NCBI GenBank assembly: GCA_916048095.2 | Contig: OU696571.1 | Location: 8,361,001 to 8,425,000 of the forward strand | Source of the DNA: Sacculina carcini | Lineage: Eukaryota > Arthropoda > Thecostraca > Sacculinidae | Direction of reading: 5' to 3' | Length of the DNA: 64,000 nucleotides | Part shown: positions 9,273 to 21,600 of the stretch, piece after piece | How the letters are laid out: each line of letters opens with the position of its first letter | How positions within the stretch are numbered: the stretch's first letter is position 1 | The notes under the pieces: generated by a model | The model's input: only the letters and a program-made list of their open reading frames with translations | Told to the model about the DNA's origin: nothing | Database searches by the model: none | Made by a program: the position numbers and the translations under genes

Positions 9273-11790
9273 TGTTGTTGTTGTTGTTGTTGTAATTGAT
9301 TACTGCATATAGCACAGGTTAGGCTCAGATGCAGGGTTCACTCAATACAACTCTTTTGTTACACAAGCACCATAGATACATGCTACTCGTGCTGCCTTAA
9401 CCTAGTTAAAAAAATAGCTCAAGTTAGAGGGAATATCTAAAGCAGTAATACGAGTATCCTTATGTGTACAGATACTAGATATTAGTTGAAATGAAGATAT
9501 AATTGAATTGAGTTCATAGTGAGAGAGAAACAGATATAAGACGCAACGGCGTTTTTTTGTTTTGTTTGTTTTTTGTGTTTTTTTTTATCAAGAAAGAAGC
9601 ATAGGAAAATAAATCAGAGAAAGTGATGTATTACTATTGTAGACAATTTGCAGTGATGACCATGTTCTGAAGTAATCATATTTGATTTGTGAGTCCTGTG
9701 TCTATCAAAAACTTCAAGATGTGAGGAACATATCTAGGGTTGTACACAAGCAGATCCAGATATATGGATGTATTTTGAGGAAAGTTGTGTAATAGGAGGT
9801 GACGTTGAGTTCTGTATTTGGGACAGTGGAGCAGAACGTGTTGCATGTCGAGCGTAGTTCTACATATGGCGCATAGTGCAGGAGGATTTTGTCGAAAGAT
9901 GTGGCCGTGTGTGAGAAGAGTGTGCCCGATGCGGAGTCTGAGGAGGGCTGTGTGTAGTCGGCGGTGACACGGATGATCTTTGTGCCCGCGTGTGATGTAA
10001 TGCCTAGACTGATGAGAGAAAGGTGCTGATGGATAAGGCATGGTATCAAGACAGTATGAGGAGACGCGGTGAGAAAGAGTATTCATGAGATCTGATGGGG
10101 ATAGCGGAGGATAGGTGATATGTGTGTGCTGTGAAGCCTGTTTGGCTACGGAGTCGGCCAGGTCGTTGCCAGTGATACCGGAGTGACTGGGGACCCATAG
10201 GAAGGATATGTCAAATTGGGATGCAAAATCAATGTAGAGAGTAGCCGATTTAATTGATAAAGCGTTGTGAGGATCTATAACAGATTTAATTGCTGTTTGC
10301 GAGTCAGAGACAATGATTGAACGGTTGAATTTTTCAGTTTGGACAATTTCGAGGGCCTGATATATGGCAAACTGTTCTGCAGTGTAAATAGTAGTGTGGT
10401 CTGGGAGACGTTGAGAAATTTCGATGGAACGGCAAGGTACAACTGCAGCACAGGCCGACAGGTTGGACTGCACACAGCCGTCGGTGAATATGAACGTGGA
10501 ATCAGAATGAGTTGATTTGAATTCATAGAAATTTTGCAGAATTTCGGTTGGAATTGCAGATTTTTATGTAAAACGAGTGAATTCGGGTAGAAATTTAGAA
10601 GCTTGCATGCGGTTCTGTAGGCCTGTCCTAAGCTGAACCCACATAACCGGTTAACAAGAGCGGGCCGAAAGTTGTCGAAATTTTGGAGACTGAGAAGAAT
10701 GTGAGAACATGGATGATCAGGATCTGCCAGAATTTTCATGCAATACTTGATGATTTGTTGTAATCTGCGAGAATGAAGAGAAGTGAAACCGAGCTCCAGA
10801 TTTAGTTTTTGTATAGGGGAGGAACGTAGAGCACCAGTCGCCAGACGAAGACATGAATTTCGTAAAATATCGAGATTGACTAATGTTGAATTAGGAGAAA
10901 ATATGAAGACGCTGGAGCAGTACTCTAATATTGGGCGGATTAATGTATAATATAGTTTGATGAGAATTTTGTGATTTGTGCCATAAACTGGATGTGATAG
11001 ACATGTGAGAATGCTGATGCGCTGTAAGACCCAGGATTTTATATGTTGGATATGGGATCGGAAAGAGAGTTGTGGATCAAGGATAATCCCCAAGAATTTG
11101 GTGTATTTTTGGAATTTAATGGGGTGGCAATTTAATGGGGTGTGTAGAACAATTTTTTCGAAAGAGAGTGGCTGTTGTTTTCCCCGGTGAAATGGAGACC
11201 GAACCGGGAGGAATTTTGTGACACAGAGTTTATGGCAAGCTGAAGTACACTTATCATGGAGGATATGTGCACTCCAGTAGTCCACAACACTATGTCATCG
11301 GCGTATGTGCAGAATTTTACGTCAGAGGGAAGATTCCTAGTGACCTGATCTATAACTATGTTGAAAATGGTTGGCGAGAGGACTCCTCCCTGGACGACTC
11401 CGTTTTCTTGTGTGAATGTGTCAGATAGTTGTGTGGTGCGTACCTGGAAAGTTCTATTGGAGAGATACCCGTTTATGAAGTTCAGCAAATGTCCCCATAG
11501 TCCATGTGATTTTAGTAGATGGATATTAGCATTTTTGGAGACTTTATCAAAAGCAGAATACAGGTCTAAGAATGCGGCCAGAGTGGAAAGTTTGTTTTGG
11601 AAGCCGATGCGAATATGTGATGTTAGAAGATTGACATTGTCGGAAGTGGAGCTTTTTCTGGAGAAGGCAGTCTGTTCAGGATAAATGAGATTTGTGATAG
11701 AAGCGAAATGATTGAGGCGAGGAAGTAAAATCTTTCGAATAATTTCGAGAAGCAAGAAGTGAGTTGGATAGGACGGTAGGATGACAGGTC
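9273..11790 (-). mobile_element. LINE-2: 5'-truncated I-like non-LTR retrotransposon
   Basis: On the minus strand the element ends in an (AAC)n tail (9273-9293 on the plus strand as GTT repeats). It has a 3' UTR of about 380 bp and keeps the second half of ORF2. The order reverse transcriptase, RNase H, then a C-terminal Cys/His patch is that of the I superfamily. The 5' part (ORF1, endonuclease and first RT blocks) is absent. A second copy of its terminal 55 bases lies at 22771-22826. Confidence 0.85.
9676..11790 (-). pseudogene. LINE-2 ORF2 remnant: RT and RNase H
   Basis: Homology runs through at least three frames. Around 11760-11790 lies the SSYRPIQL-type RT block. Between 11132 and 11755 are the catalytic LDLYSAFDKV block, a GVVQGGVLSP block and YADD. 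From 10275 to 11285 is the thumb/connection region. From about 10510 to 9676 is RNase H with TDG, AEQFAIYQAL, SDSQTAI and WVPSHSGITGNDLAD motifs, then the C-terminal LRIGHTLLTHGH and a C-x2-C zinc-binding patch. Frameshifts near 11750, 11200 and 10480 make it non-functional. The RNase H active-site residues can still be read. Confidence 0.85.
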
Positions 11791-12111
11791 TGAACTGCTA
11801 ACGAAACTGCTACTCCCAAACTGCTAACGAAACTTTCCTTATAAACTAAATTGTTTTGGAACACAGGTAAACCACAAAAACCGTCATACAATGACCAAAA
11901 TACAAACATTAACATTTATTTGGTATAGCACATATAAAAAACACACGCGCATAAAACAGCAAGATAAGCCAAAACTATTCACAGAGAAACACAAAACATG
12001 AACGAGCACAAGAGTAACTGACAAAAGGAAACATGACGTTGAGGGAAACGCTTCCACAGTTACAACACAAGTTACATGATGTATTCACACACTAGTCCAA
12101 CACGATACTGG
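11791..12111. other. Non-coding stretch, A- and CA-rich
   Basis: A 15-bp phrase containing CTGCTAACGAAACT occurs twice near 11795 and 11825. The rest is A-rich and CACA-rich sequence that may be the 3' UTR of the LINE-3 remnant to its right. No gene is supported. Confidence 0.45.
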
Positions 12112-12520
12112 CTATAACACACTAACAAGCACGCACAACCACACACGCACACAACAAGCACACTGCATGTACACATTCAAATGATATAACGTGCTTAGTG
12201 GTTGCTGACGCCGCCAAAACGAATATAAAGAGTGCCGAAAGTAATGGGGATTAGGAAGTGGCTGATAGAACAGTACGAGAAGCGAGTTGTTCAGTCGGTG
12301 AGCAAAGAAAGAAAAATACTCAGAAGACCAGGATGACTCGTTCAAGGCTCGAGGGCAAATAAGAGGACGAGGAGCAGTAGACACAGTGAGGAGACCGGAA
12401 AAATAAGAGGGTTGACTAGGGTCGTGAAAAGGTTTAAAAATAATACAGCAAAGGCGAAAATGAATACGATGAATAATGGGGAGCCAACGAAACTTAAACA
12501 GAAATTGAGATGTCTGACGA
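12112..12520 (-). pseudogene. LINE-3: C-terminal scrap of a LINE related to LINE-7
   Basis: The minus strand encodes CPRALNESSWSSEYFSFFAH followed by a decayed RLNNSL block, matching the C-terminus of LINE-7 ORF2 (CPRAVNESPWTSKSFFFSAP, then RLYNSIP). The upstream part aligns in another frame, so it is frameshifted. Only about 400 bp of the 3' coding end remains. Immediately upstream on the minus strand (12525-12570) is a palindromic ACGTATAT repeat. Confidence 0.7.
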
Positions 12521-12692
12521 CAAAAAACGTATATACGTATATACGTATATGCTCATAACGTATATACTTCTTCAATGACATACGAAGAAAAAATGAGGAA
12601 AAAGACAAATAAGAGCAAACAAGAAAAACAACTTCACTAGTCAAGTCCAATCAACTGTTTACGTTTACATAAGCGATAAAAGTTCATGACAG

Positions 12693-13449
12693 TGTAGAAT
12701 TTGGATTTGGGTCCAATTCTATTGGGCCAAATGTGGCCTGCGTTCACCGACACGCGACCCGGCAATTTCCCTTCTTGAAGCAGGGCAACCCACGCCTCTG
12801 CTAGCCTGTTTAGGCCTGGGCTCAATCAGGACCGGTGTGCTCCGGGATCGTACTGCACCCGGAGCGAGCACTCTCACCTCCAGTGGGTGAGAGGCCTGAG
12901 CCAAGGGGAGAGAGGCAAGGAAGAAGGAAGAGACGGGTCCGTGGAATGCAATACTGGTAATACCGGAGCTACCAGCGTAAACTACCACCTATTACCCAAC
13001 GAAAGGAGAGGGATAGCACAACACTTTCACTGTAACACGTATCACTGTATTCACTTCACAAAGTTCGACTGACTTGACGAAGCAAGGCATCGAAATTTAC
13101 CCCATAATGGTGCTTAACTTGAAGCGGCCTAATGCAGGGCATAATGTTCACATAGTAAATGCACAAGTTTACACACATATAAATATTACACGTAGCGCAG
13201 CGACCAGGATTTGAAGCGTACATATATAGCAATGTAAAATAGTACAACGTGTGACAATCAATTGTATAATTAATATATAATCATGAAAAACATTTGCTGT
13301 ATATCGTGCTATCAGACGTACTTATGTTACGCTATCGCACAGTCACAGTCTATAAGGTCGAAAATCGCGCATACAAACAGTGAATGTGTACACATGGCGC
13401 CATCTAGCGGTATTAGTACGACGCAACAGTTATGGACTGGGTCGCTACA
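12693..13449 (-). repeat. Gypsy-2 3' LTR
   Basis: 757 bp. On the element's strand it starts TGTAGCGACCC and ends CTACA. The pol stop codon (TAG at 13445-13447) lies just inside it. Small open frames within it recur identically in the other LTR and are not genes. Confidence 0.93.
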
Positions 13450-16400
13450 CTACCCCCCCGTCAGAGTTGACTAGGAAGGAGACTCGATACCGTTTGGGAG
13501 TTCGCACAATTCGTCCTACACGAGTCTGCAAAATGGATGATGGTTGTGTGGATTCAGTTGGTGGTGATAACTGTCGTTTATGTGTTTGCCTGTTTCGTTG
13601 TTGTGAAGGTTGTGTTTGTTGTTGATCCTGTGGTCGTTTAGATTGTGGTGACACTTGTGATGATCTGATGATTTGCGACCGTGTTGTCGTTGCACTACTG
13701 ACCGGTTGTGTCCTGCGCATCTTCAGCACAGGATCTGGTCCCGTGCATGGTTGTGACAGGAACAGTTTAGTTGCTGATTTCGGATCACTGGTGTGTGACG
13801 TGCATGGTTCGACGTTTTCAACAACGGCCGGGATGACTCGATCGATGGAGACTGTGTCTGTTTTCGAACGGCGCTGAATTGTAATTGTCTTATCCGTCCG
13901 GCTGACAACACGAAAAGGACCGTCGTAGGGACAATCAAGCGGAGTATGACGCGCTTCATGGCGGACAAATACATGGCTGCACGATACAAGGGCGGATGGC
14001 ACGTGGGATCTGGCAGACGTGTGACGCGGTGGCGTTGGTCTGATATGGGCCATGGATCGCCTCAATGTGTCTGCATACGCGAGCGATGTTTGCGGCTGTT
14101 GGGCGCGTCCTGTACGAAGCACAATCATTTCGCATGGAATGCGTAGCGGCGTGCCGTATACTAGTTCGGCGGATGACACTTGCAGGTCTGCTTTGACGGC
14201 CGTTCGTAAACCAAGAAGAACAATTGGCAGAGTGTCCGTCCAATTGACTGACATGTGCGCTCGCAGTGATGCCTTAAGTTGGCGATGCAGACGCTCAACA
14301 AGGCCATTGCTTGCCGGATGGTAGCTGCATGTAGTTTTGTGTTTGAAGCCCATGACTTCACACAGTTGCTGCCAGCGAGTGCCGGTGAATTGCGTACCTC
14401 TGTCTGTTGTCACAATTTCAGGGACACCAAATCGCGCTAACCAGCCAAGCAAAAATGCACGACATACTGTTTCGGCTCGCATGTCAGCAATGGGTATCAC
14501 TTCTGCCCATCTTGTGAAGCGACAGATGCATGTGAGTACGTACGTCATTCCGTTGGATGCAGGCAGCGGACCAACCAAGTCGACGTGCACATGTCGGAAT
14601 CGGTCGCTGGGCACGTCAAAGGTGCCGATTGGAGCTCGTGTGTGTCTGTGGACCTTGGCGCGTTGACATGATACACATGAGCGTGTCCACTGTTGAATGT
14701 CACGCTTCATATTTGGCCAAACACAGCGAGATGTGATCAGTTTTTGTGTGGCGTTAACACCCGGATGCGACATATTGTGCCACAGAGAAAAGTAATGTCT
14801 GCGGAAGCTTGTCGGTATGATTGGACGAGGGCGGCCTGTCGATTCATCACATAGCAAGAGTGCACCGCTTGCGAGTTTGATTCTGCGTAGCCGTAGCGAA
14901 TGTTCTGTGTCTTCTAACTGCTGCAAGGCGACATCGGCTTGCTGTGCGGCTGCTAACGCATCAAAATCGTGAAGTGGTGGTTTTGGATGACACAGAACGC
15001 TGATTGTGCGCGATAAAGCATCAGCTACAACGTTGTCGGAGCCCGCCACGTGTCTGATATCCGTCGTGAACTGGGTTATGAACTCCAGATGACGAATTTC
15101 TCGTGGAGAATAGCGGTCCGAATGAGAGTTCACAGCGGTGACGAGTGGGCGATGGTCTGTGAAAATAATCAATGGTCGGCCCTCCACTGCGTGCCTGAAT
15201 CTTCTGATGGCCAAGTAGATTGCCAAGAGCTCACGACCAAACGTGCTGTAGCGGCACTCGGTTGGACGCAACGCTTTTGAAAAGAATGCCAGTGGCTTCC
15301 AGTCGTCGTGTGCATATTGCTGCAGGACTGCTCCGTTAGCTTTGTCGGACGCATCCACCTGTAGGCTGATTGGAGCGTCGCGAACTGGGTGCGTCAGCAT
15401 GACGGCAGCAGCCAGTTTCTCTTTGATGTTTTGGAAAGCGTCTTGTGCATCGCCAGTCCAATTTACGGGTCGGCGAGAACGCTTACCGGCTGGCACCAGT
15501 AGTTTGTGCAGCGGCTGCAGTTGTTCTGCTGCAGCGGGCAAGAAGCGGTTGTAGAACGCTGTCATTCCGAGAAATCGACGAAGCTGAGCCTGTGTTTCTG
15601 GCTTGGGAAATGACATGATGGCGTCTATTTTGTCTGGCAACGGGCAGATACCATTGGCGGTGAGACGATGACCCAGGAACGATACTTCGGCTTGCTCATA
15701 CACGCACTTATTTGGGTTGATGATAACTCCATATTTTTGTAGGCGGCGTAAGACTGCGCGTACGTGAACTTCATGTTCTGCCATGTTGGAACTGGCGATG
15801 AGAATATCATCTATGTACGCGTACACATTGTTGAGCCCTGCCAGTATTTGATCAACGAAGCGTTGCATTGTTTGGGCCGCGTTGCGGAGACCAAACGGCA
15901 TTCGCGTAGCCTCGAAGAGCCCGAACGGTGTAGTAATTGCAGTTTTGTGGACGTCGTTCGGCTCTACTGGGATCTGATTGTACGCCCTCACAAGATCCAA
16001 GGTGGTGAATACACGACAACCCGCCAGATTCGTCACGAAGTCTTGAATGTGCGGGATCGGATATTTGTCCGGTACGGTACACGCGTTCAGGGCGCGGTAG
16101 TCCCCACACGGACGCCACTCACCAGGCTGTTTCTTGCGCACCATATGCAGTGGTGCAGCCCAGCTGCTGCTCGATGGCCTCATGATTCCGAGCCTTTGCA
16201 TATCGGAAAATGATCGCTTTGCCACATTCAGTCGGTCGGGAGGCAAGCGGCGTGGTCTAGCGAATTTCGGCGGACCGTGTGTTTGGATATGATGCGTTAC
16301 CGAATGACGCAGCGGAAATGGCTGATCGGGCGGACGCACCACACCTGGAAATTCGGCGAGTAACGACTGAAACGCCGGTGAAATTTCTACAACGCACTGT

Positions 16401-16903
16401 AGCCGAGGAGATGTCAGGGTATTCACAGTACCTCGGGCGCGGACACGTCCCGAAATATCGCTTAACATCATGCGATGCACATCGACAATGAGACGGTAAT
16501 GTGCAAGCAAATCAGCGCCGATTATGTGAAGTGTCGTGTCAGCGACTACAAATTTCCAGCGCAACGGAGGGCCATGAGTGAGTGTCAATGTAAGCTCATG
16601 AGTGCCATAGACATTTACGAGCGAACCGTTTGCCGCTAACAGCTTGGAAGACTGTTGCGGCGGAGGTTCTGGCAAGCTTGACACAGGCAGAACACTCACC
16701 TGGGCACCGGTGTCCACTAAGAAGCGTCGTCTATTTATGCTGTCTTGTACAAAGAAGAGAGGCACCGGTTTGTGAATTTCGCCCGTCGACGCTGGTGCGC
16801 TGCGCCGCAGGCTCATCAGTTTTCCGAGTTGGCTGTAGCAGTCCAAGTACACGGAAGCTCGCATCTGTAAGCTGATGAGCCAAATCTGCGGTGGAAGCGA
16901 CAA
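13445..16903 (-). CDS. Gypsy-2 Pol (protease, RT, RNase H, integrase)
   Basis: An open frame of 1152 codons. An aspartic protease has VDTGA with D64. Reverse transcriptase has [12 protein letters not shown] near 302 and YIDD at 363-366. RNase H opens with [10 protein letters not shown] near 516 and includes TDHRPL. Integrase has an H-x-C2 zinc region ([10 protein letters not shown] to CVSCQRAK) and D775, D834, E870 with the D-D35E spacing, then a GPF-like region. The first about 25 codons overlap gag. The protein is probably made only as a Gag-Pol fusion by -1 frameshifting, since gag ends in CGGAAAACTGA and the -1 frame continues without a stop. The first Met at 16903 need not be used. Confidence 0.93.
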   Translation of the reverse strand: MSLPPQIWLISLQMRASVYLDCYSQLGKLMSLRRSAPASTGEIHKPVPLFFVQDSINRRRFLVDTGAQVSVLPVSSLPEPPPQQSSKLLAANGSLVNVYGTHELTLTLTHGPPLRWKFVVADTTLHIIGADLLAHYRLIVDVHRMMLSDISGRVRARGTVNTLTSPRLQCVVEISPAFQSLLAEFPGVVRPPDQPFPLRHSVTHHIQTHGPPKFARPRRLPPDRLNVAKRSFSDMQRLGIMRPSSSSWAAPLHMVRKKQPGEWRPCGDYRALNACTVPDKYPIPHIQDFVTNLAGCRVFTTLDLVRAYNQIPVEPNDVHKTAITTPFGLFEATRMPFGLRNAAQTMQRFVDQILAGLNNVYAYIDDILIASSNMAEHEVHVRAVLRRLQKYGVIINPNKCVYEQAEVSFLGHRLTANGICPLPDKIDAIMSFPKPETQAQLRRFLGMTAFYNRFLPAAAEQLQPLHKLLVPAGKRSRRPVNWTGDAQDAFQNIKEKLAAAVMLTHPVRDAPISLQVDASDKANGAVLQQYAHDDWKPLAFFSKALRPTECRYSTFGRELLAIYLAIRRFRHAVEGRPLIIFTDHRPLVTAVNSHSDRYSPREIRHLEFITQFTTDIRHVAGSDNVVADALSRTISVLCHPKPPLHDFDALAAAQQADVALQQLEDTEHSLRLRRIKLASGALLLCDESTGRPRPIIPTSFRRHYFSLWHNMSHPGVNATQKLITSRCVWPNMKRDIQQWTRSCVSCQRAKVHRHTRAPIGTFDVPSDRFRHVHVDLVGPLPASNGMTYVLTCICRFTRWAEVIPIADMRAETVCRAFLLGWLARFGVPEIVTTDRGTQFTGTRWQQLCEVMGFKHKTTCSYHPASNGLVERLHRQLKASLRAHMSVNWTDTLPIVLLGLRTAVKADLQVSSAELVYGTPLRIPCEMIVLRTGRAQQPQTSLAYADTLRRSMAHIRPTPPRHTSARSHVPSALVSCSHVFVRHEARHTPLDCPYDGPFRVVSRTDKTITIQRRSKTDTVSIDRVIPAVVENVEPCTSHTSDPKSATKLFLSQPCTGPDPVLKMRRTQPVSSATTTRSQIIRSSQVSPQSKRPQDQQQTQPSQQRNRQTHKRQLSPPTESTQPSSILQTRVGRIVRTPKRYRVSFLVNSDGGVV
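13450..13462 (-). promoter_or_regulatory. Gypsy-2 polypurine tract
   Basis: On the minus strand this reads GACGGGGGGGTAG and directly abuts the 3' LTR. It overlaps the last codons of pol. Confidence 0.8.
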
Positions 16904-17763
16904 ACACGATTTTCGTCACTGCGCACCTGGTTTTGGCTCGGTCTGGAGTTGCGACGAGACAACGAGCGGTTCCGCTGTGGCGGGCGAGAGCGACTTTCGG
17001 CTGCGTGACTCCTTGAGAGCTGCAGTTCGCTGATGAGCTCCGTCATTTTCCCCATCAGCTGAGAAAATTCCGTGTGGGACACGGTTGGTGCTGTAGGAGC
17101 TGATGCAGCGTGCTCTACTTGCCTAATCGCCGCCACTTCTGGCCAGACTGTAGCCGATTGATTGGCAGTTGCTTGAGCAAAGCGATCAGCGGCGGTAGCC
17201 AACACGTCCAAGTCACTGTTCTCTGGAAGGAGAGACAGTGCGGTGCGGATTGTTTGTGGCAATCGCTGGAGAAATAGCGTTCGCAGAAGTCCGGTGTCTC
17301 CAGGATCTCCTGCCGCTGTCACTTCGTTGCGCATGTTGCGCAACAGTTGCGATGGTCGCTGATCACCTAACTGTTGATGGCGCAGCAGCGCTTCGAGTTT
17401 TGATGCGCGAGAGGTAGCCAGTCGTGAACGGAGTGCTTCGCAGAGTTCGGTGAATGTCGCAGTCTGTCGGCTGATGATGTCCTTTACTTGGACCGCGACC
17501 GGCATCGGAAGGTTCGCCGCGAGCATTTTGAGACGGCTGCGGCCATCGTCGATACCGGATACGTCGAACGCGATCTCCACTTGTGTGAGCCACAATTCGG
17601 GCTCGTCAGCGCAGAACGGTGGTAGCCGGAATGTCGTCAACGGCTTGGCTGTGGTTGTGAGATCCACATAACCGTCGGGCGACTGTGCCTGTGGTGTCGT
17701 GCCTCCGGGTTCTAGCATGCCGGTTGTCGGGGTCACCAGTGTAGAATTTGGATTTGGGTCCAA
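16816..17763 (-). CDS. Gypsy-2 Gag
   Basis: An open frame of 315 codons encoding the retrotransposon capsid precursor. It contains a central region of Gypsy-type capsid character ([16 protein letters not shown] onward) and ends in one CCHC-like finger of the C-x2-H-x9-C-x3-C type ([18 protein letters not shown]). The Met at 17763 lies inside the 5' LTR and its frame reads through the primer site, so the Met at about 17721 (MLEPGG) is a likelier start. The stop at 16816 lies inside the pol overlap. Confidence 0.88.
   Translation of the reverse strand: MDPNPNSTLVTPTTGMLEPGGTTPQAQSPDGYVDLTTTAKPLTTFRLPPFCADEPELWLTQVEIAFDVSGIDDGRSRLKMLAANLPMPVAVQVKDIISRQTATFTELCEALRSRLATSRASKLEALLRHQQLGDQRPSQLLRNMRNEVTAAGDPGDTGLLRTLFLQRLPQTIRTALSLLPENSDLDVLATAADRFAQATANQSATVWPEVAAIRQVEHAASAPTAPTVSHTEFSQLMGKMTELISELQLSRSHAAESRSRPPQRNRSLSRRNSRPSQNQVRSDENRVCRFHRRFGSSAYRCELPCTWTATANSEN
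17723..17738 (-). promoter_or_regulatory. Gypsy-2 primer-binding site (tRNA type)
   Basis: On the minus strand, two bases after the LTR end CTACA, the sequence TGGTGACCCCGAC begins with the TGG that pairs with a tRNA 3' CCA. I do not assign the tRNA species. Confidence 0.75.
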
Positions 17764-18496
17764 TTCTATTGGGCCAAATGTGGCCTGCGTTCACCGACAC
17801 GCGACCCGGCAATTTCCCTTCTTGAAGCAGGGCAACCCACGCCTCTGCTAGCCTGTTTAGGCCTGGGCTCAATCAGGACCGGTGTGCTCCGGGATCGTAC
17901 TGCACCCGGAGCGAGCACTCTCACCTCCAGTGGGTGAGAGGCCTGAGCCAAGGGGAGAGAGGCAAGGAAGAAGGAAGAGACGGGTCCGTGGAATGCAATA
18001 CTGGTAATACCGGAGCTACCAGCGTAAACTACCACCTATTACCCAACGAAAGGAGAGGGATAGCACAACACTTTCACTGTAACACGTATCACTGTATTCA
18101 CTTCACAAAGTTCGACTGACTTGACGAAGCAAGGCATCGAAATTTACCCCATAATGGTGCTTAACTTGAAGCGGCCTAATGCAGGGCATAATGTTCACAT
18201 AGTAAATGCACAAGTTTACACACATATAAATATTACACGTAGCGCAGCGACCAGGATTTGAAGCGTACATATATAGCAATGTAAAATAGTACAACGTGTG
18301 ACAATCAATTGTATAATTAATATATAATCATGAAAAACATTTGCTGTATATCGTGCTATCAGACGTACTTATGTTACGCTATCGCACAGTCACAGTCTAT
18401 AAGGTCGAAAATCGCGCATACAAACAGTGAATGTGTACACATGGCGCCATCTAGCGGTATTAGTACGACGCAACAGTTATGGACTGGGTCGCTACA
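17740..18496 (-). repeat. Gypsy-2 5' LTR
   Basis: 757 bp and, by eye, identical to 12693-13449. It carries the promoter for the minus-strand transcript; no TATA position is assigned. Confidence 0.93.
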
Positions 18497-18647
18497 ACAG
18501 CATGGAACATGAACGGATAAATATCCCCAATAGCAAACATGCTCCAATAATAAAAACCAGCATGCATCGAAATCAAACCCTATAACTTCAATAAATAACA
18601 ATAGATACCTGTCGATGTCCCCATTTTCACCAAGCAACTTGTTACTT

Positions 18648-21600
18648 GTTGTTGTTGTTGTTGTTCCTCAGGCTGTCTGGCCGAGCAACCTCGAGCTCCT
18701 GAGGAAAGACACGGCACCGACCGGGTTGTTCCACAGGTCTCTGATAGATGTAATTTTGTGTTGGCGTCTGAGTTGTGTGTGTGCTGTGCAGTGTTGCATG
18801 ATGTGTGTGATGGTGTGTGGTGCTGAATTTCAATCTGGACAGGTGTCATCGATTGAGTCATTCAACCTTTTCTGATATGACAGAAGGGCAGGATGATGAC
18901 CGCATCTCAACCTGGCCAGATGCACCTTGTTTTCGCGTGTGAGTGTGTTTTCTGATTTGTGTATGTCAGGTGGGTGTCTTTGTAGGAGTGTATTGTGTTG
19001 TAGTGAGTGTATGGCTTTCCGTGCGATCTCTGTGTGTATGTGTTTCTTGATTGATGTGCGTGGGGGAGCTGGTGGAAGTGATGTGAAAATTTGTCTGTGG
19101 TAAAGTGTGCTTGGTGTTGTTTTTATGTTTCTGTCTGTGTTGTCTTGTGTTGTGAGGTGATGTAGTGGATGTGCTGTGTTGGTTACTGCTGCTGCGAGTG
19201 TTTGTGTGCCTCTCATGTCTAGGTGGTGTGTCAGTTTGAGTATTTTGGTTTCGTGATGAAGGTGGTCTGCTGGTGTGGTAGCTGTGCATCCTGTGATTGT
19301 TCTGAGTGCGGTGTTTTGAAGTGTTTGAAGTGTGTTTGTGTGGCGTGTTGCGAGATTGCTAGCCCATGCGGGGCTAGCATATTCTATGACGGGTCGGATG
19401 TACTGTTTGTATATGGTGGTTGTGGTGTCTTTGTTGTGTCCGAAAGTTGTGTGAGAGAGTGCTTTCAGTGTGTTGAGGCGTGGAGTGACCTTGGTTTTAA
19501 TGTTGGTGATGTGCTGTTTGAATGAGAGTTGTGTGTCGTATGTGACGCCTAGTATTTTTGGTGTGTGCGTGTGTGGGATGATAGTGTTGTTGATGGTGAT
19601 TTGTGGTGTGTAGTTGTGTTCGGATGTCCAGTTGGTGATGAGTGTGGCTGTGGATTTGGCAGGTGCAATGTTCAGTTGGTTTGTGCTGAACCATTGTTGT
19701 AGTGTGTTGATGTAAGGTTGTAGTGTGTGCACTGCTGTGTCGGCGTGTCTGTGTGTGCTTGTGATTGTGATGTCGTCTGCATATGATGATATCTGTATGG
19801 ATGGAGTGTTGGGTGCTGGCATGTCATGTAGGTATAGGTTGAATAGTGTTGGTGCTAAAACGGAGCCCTGAGGGACTCCGTTTGTTATGTTGCGTGTGTG
19901 AGATGATTGTCCATTGTACCTCACATGGGCGCATCTGCCAGCGAGGTAGTTGGCCAACCATCTCTTAGTGTTATTGTGAAGTGTGGTGTCTAGTATTTTG
20001 TTTGTGAGATTGTGTCGTGGAACTCTGTCGAATGCTTTGCTGATGTCTAGTGTTATGAGTAGTGTTCTGTGTGGTGGTTTTGTTGTGTTTATGTTACCCA
20101 TCATGGTCTGTGTGAGTTTTGTGAGCAGTGTGGTTGTGGAGTGCAGTGATCTGAAGCCGTGTTGTGATTGTGATAGTGGGATTTGTGGTGTGATGAGTTT
20201 GAGTATGAGGCGTTCTGTGATTTTTGATGGTGTGCAGAGCAGTGTGATTGGACGATGTGAAGAAGGAAGCGTGGGGTCTTTGCCTTGTTTGTGTAGTGTG
20301 ATGATGATGCCCGTTTTCCAGATGTGAGGTATTGTGTTGTGTGAGAAGCTGTAGTTGGATATGTTGGTAAGTGTCTGTATGCCTTGTGGACCAAGATGTT
20401 TTAGATGGATGTTACTTATTCCATCTGGACCACAGGCTGATGATTGTTTGATGTTGTGTATGATGTGTCGTGTCTGCGCATGTGTGAATGGTGTGTATAG
20501 TGGATCTGTGCTGAATTTGTGTTTACGTCTGATGATTGTCCTGTCTTTTTGTGTAGGAGTGATGTGGCTGATGTGTGAGTAGTGGTTAATGAGTGTGTTT
20601 GCTTGTTGTTTATTTGATGGTACAGATGATGTGTCGGTCGTGATGGCTGCGTGTGTGCGTGTTATATTGCTGTTTGAGAGTGTGATGCTTTTCAGTGTGT
20701 TGTATAGTTTTGTGGTGTTTGATCTGTGATCTAGTGTTTTTATGTAGTTGTGCCAGTTCAGTGATTTTTGTTCATGTATCTTGGTGTTGATTGTGGTGTT
20801 GAGTGCGTGTATTTGTTCGGATGTATTGTGTGAGTGTGGTGTCGGAAAGTGTTTCAGTGTGTCGCGTTGTTCGATGAGTGTGTGTATTTCTTGTGTAAAG
20901 TTTGGGTTGTGGTGTTTTCTGTGTCCTTTTGGGATGTGTTGTTTGTCTGCCTTGTGTATGATGCTGTTAAATGTTTGGACTGTTTTGTTTATGTCTGTGA
21001 TGTCTGTTGTGTTGAGTTGCGTAAATGCTAGTTCCGTGTCGTGTGTGAATTGTGACCAATTGGCTTTTGTGTAATTTGTGTAAGTGCGTCTGGTTGTGTT
21101 TGGTGCAGTTCTGATTTTGGTGGTGATGACGATTGGAAGGTGGTCTGAGCCAAGCTCTTTGATCACCTTCCAAGTGGTTGTGTGAGTGAGATCCGGTGTG
21201 CAAAATGTGATGTCAGGTGATGTCGAATGATAGTGTGCCTGATGTGTGGTGTGAGTGTGTTGGTGAGTGTTGTTGAGAATGTAGAGGTGTTCTGTTTGTT
21301 GTAGTATGTCTGTGCCTCTGTTGGTGAGTGGATTGTGTGTGTACCAGGCAGGATCTTTGGCGTTGAAGTCACCGCCCAGTATTGTGTTAGGTGTGTTTGT
21401 GAGGTTGCGTATATCTGGTGTGTAGTTGCGAGGTACTGTTGGTGAAGTTTGTGGTGGAATGTATACGTTGATGATTGAAATGTGTGAGTGTGAGCCAGTG
21501 CGTATTTGTATCGATTGTTGTTCTGTTGTGGTGTCGTTTGGTGGTAGTAGTGTTTGTGTCTGTGTGCTGGTGTTTGTGTAGTTGATAGTACTGTGTATGA

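Larger units (their letters stand above)
12693..18496 (-). mobile_element. Gypsy-2: complete Ty3/Gypsy LTR retrotransposon
   Basis: A 5804-bp element on the minus strand with two 757-bp LTRs (12693-13449 and 17740-18496) that look identical base for base. The 4-bp target duplication ACAG flanks it at 12689-12692 and 18497-18500. It has a tRNA-type primer site, separate gag and pol frames in a -1 relation and a polypurine tract. All coding parts are uninterrupted, so this is a very recent, potentially autonomous insertion. It sits inside a repeat whose paralogue at 22855-23500 lacks it. Confidence 0.95.

Noticed and set aside
17766-18035. Open frames of 60-89 codons inside the Gypsy-2 LTRs
   Set aside because: They recur identically in the other LTR and have no recognisable domain; they are non-coding LTR sequence.
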